A stretch of 6,277 nt of DNA from JBFLVQ01 sp040758525 (lineage in GTDB: Bacteria; Acidobacteriota; Blastocatellia; Chloracidobacteriales; JADJPF01). Position numbers and translations under genes: made by a program. Shown here one piece after another: positions 5,495 through 6,277 of the stretch. Under the pieces are notes generated by a model. It did no database searches and was not told the origin of the DNA. It was given only the letters and a program-made list of their open reading frames with translations. The stretch is taken from positions 1 to 6,277 of the forward strand of contig JBFLVQ010000574.1 of the NCBI GenBank assembly GCA_040758525.1. The letters are read 5' to 3'. Every line of letters starts with the position of its first letter. The first letter of the stretch is position 1.

Positions 5495-6133
5495 ATGCAA
5501 GTCTCTTGCTTTCGCCAGCAGTCGCTACATTATACTTGTCAATTATCAAAATCAACTCTCCTAACCTTGATTATCTTGCTCTCTAGCACCTACGTTACTG
5601 CTGCCAGTGAACCACCTGTAGCTGAAGTGACAATTTATAATTTTGGTCAGGTCGATGATCGGCTCTATCGTGGTGGACAACCAAAGCCAGATGAATACCG
5701 ACAACTTGCCGCACTAGGAATCAAGACCATTGTCGATCTACGTAATGATCCGGAAAAGTATGAGTCTAGTGCAGCGGAAGCAGCTGGTTTGCGCTATATT
5801 CACATTCCTATGAGTGCCAAACATCCGCCCACAGATGGACAGGTCGAAGAGTTTCTTAAAACCATTGACGAACCGGTCAATGGTAAAGTGTTTGTACACT
5901 GCGCGGGCGGACGACATCGTACTGGGGTTATGGTTGCAGCCTATAGATTTGAGTTCTATCAGTGGAATTCGCAACAGGCTTATGATGAGATGAAGGCATA
6001 TGACTTCTATACCCGCTGGGGGCATGGCGCAATGAAGGATTATGTATTTAACTATAGCAAAAAACCTGTTACTACAACTAGTGCCAGCCCAAATTCTACC
6101 AGTGTTATTGTTGAGACTGCTCAACAACATTGA
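5495..6133 (+). CDS. Periplasmic dual-specificity/tyrosine phosphatase-like protein
   Basis: The product is 212 residues; the ATG has GAGG (5485-5488) six bases upstream. Residues 1-37 form a rather long signal peptide with hydrophobic core TLLTLIILLSSTYVTAA (21-37) and likely cleavage near A37-S38, so the enzyme would act in the periplasm or outside. The domain reads VDDRLYRGGQPKPDEYRQL (53-71) and LGIKTIVDLRND (74-85), then the active-site loop HCAGGRHRTG (135-144). Cys136 is the nucleophile and Arg142 binds phosphate (C-x5-R, then T). This is the DSP/PTP class; the RGGQP start is typical of bacterial DSP-like proteins, which may act on phosphoprotein, phosphoinositide or other phosphate esters. 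The substrate here is unknown. A Ser/Thr-rich tail (193-207) follows. The gene is divergent from LOG, behind a highly structured leader. Confidence 0.85.
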   Translation: MQVSCFRQQSLHYTCQLSKSTLLTLIILLSSTYVTAASEPPVAEVTIYNFGQVDDRLYRGGQPKPDEYRQLAALGIKTIVDLRNDPEKYESSAAEAAGLRYIHIPMSAKHPPTDGQVEEFLKTIDEPVNGKVFVHCAGGRHRTGVMVAAYRFEFYQWNSQQAYDEMKAYDFYTRWGHGAMKDYVFNYSKKPVTTTSASPNSTSVIVETAQQH

Positions 6134-6277
6134 GTCAATATATGGGTATTATTAATGGCGTGCTAGTTCTTTGTATAAATCCTGTTCTGGGTTAGATTGA
6201 GTAATCTCGATTAGTAGATTGATCCTTTTGTGTATCGTTTGGGTATAGTAACTTGCTTCTATAGTATTGAATCCGGC
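6134..6277. other. Short 3' flank without a gene
   Basis: No gene or convincing terminator was seen before the right edge. TAGATTGA occurs twice (6193-6200 and 6215-6222) 22 bases apart, and AGATT-gagt-AATCT (6194-6207) forms a weak 5-bp hairpin. Confidence 0.4.

Noticed and set aside
5738..6130. Minus-strand 130-residue frame opposite the phosphatase gene
   Set aside because: It mirrors the clearly real phosphatase frame and has no recognisable motif.

Overview
The window looks like a low-GC proteobacterial chromosome segment. It carries a diguanylate cyclase end, a LOG/TIGR00730 protein of the long proteobacterial type, a periplasmic DSP-like phosphatase and Shine-Dalgarno sites of the GGAG/GAGG type. 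A betaproteobacterium such as a Nitrosomonas relative is my impression only. No rRNA, tRNA, CRISPR array or complete insertion sequence was seen.

Layout. At 1-177 is the C-terminal end of a GGDEF protein, followed by a terminator-like hairpin. A DUF3788-type protein lies at 241-657. From 658 to 1600 there is no intact gene; the GC-richer middle part reads like a decayed gene, probably on the minus strand. The most interesting part is 1601-4023, two same-strand nuclease genes. The first encodes a 442-residue protein that joins an XendoU (EndoU-type) ribonuclease domain to a C-terminal lamin-tail domain. The second encodes a 315-residue thermonuclease (SNase) with an unusually long internal insertion. 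Between them lie a near-perfect 16-bp hairpin just upstream of the second ribosome binding site and a pair of imperfect direct repeats. The second gene meets the LOG-family gene (4169-4930, minus strand) tail to tail, with two hairpins in the gap. A 564-bp divergent region full of dyads separates LOG from a secreted phosphatase (5495-6133).

How the genes may work together. The XendoU-lamin-tail protein and the SNase are the only pair with an obvious joint theme: one would cut RNA at uridines, and the other would cut RNA or DNA in a calcium-dependent way. Neither has a visible signal peptide. Whether they are a defence module, a nucleotide scavenging pair or effectors cannot be decided here. 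LOG (nucleotide 5'-monophosphate phosphoribohydrolase) and the phosphatase look like unrelated neighbours. The leaders of both the SNase gene and the phosphatase gene carry large symmetrical elements that may control expression.
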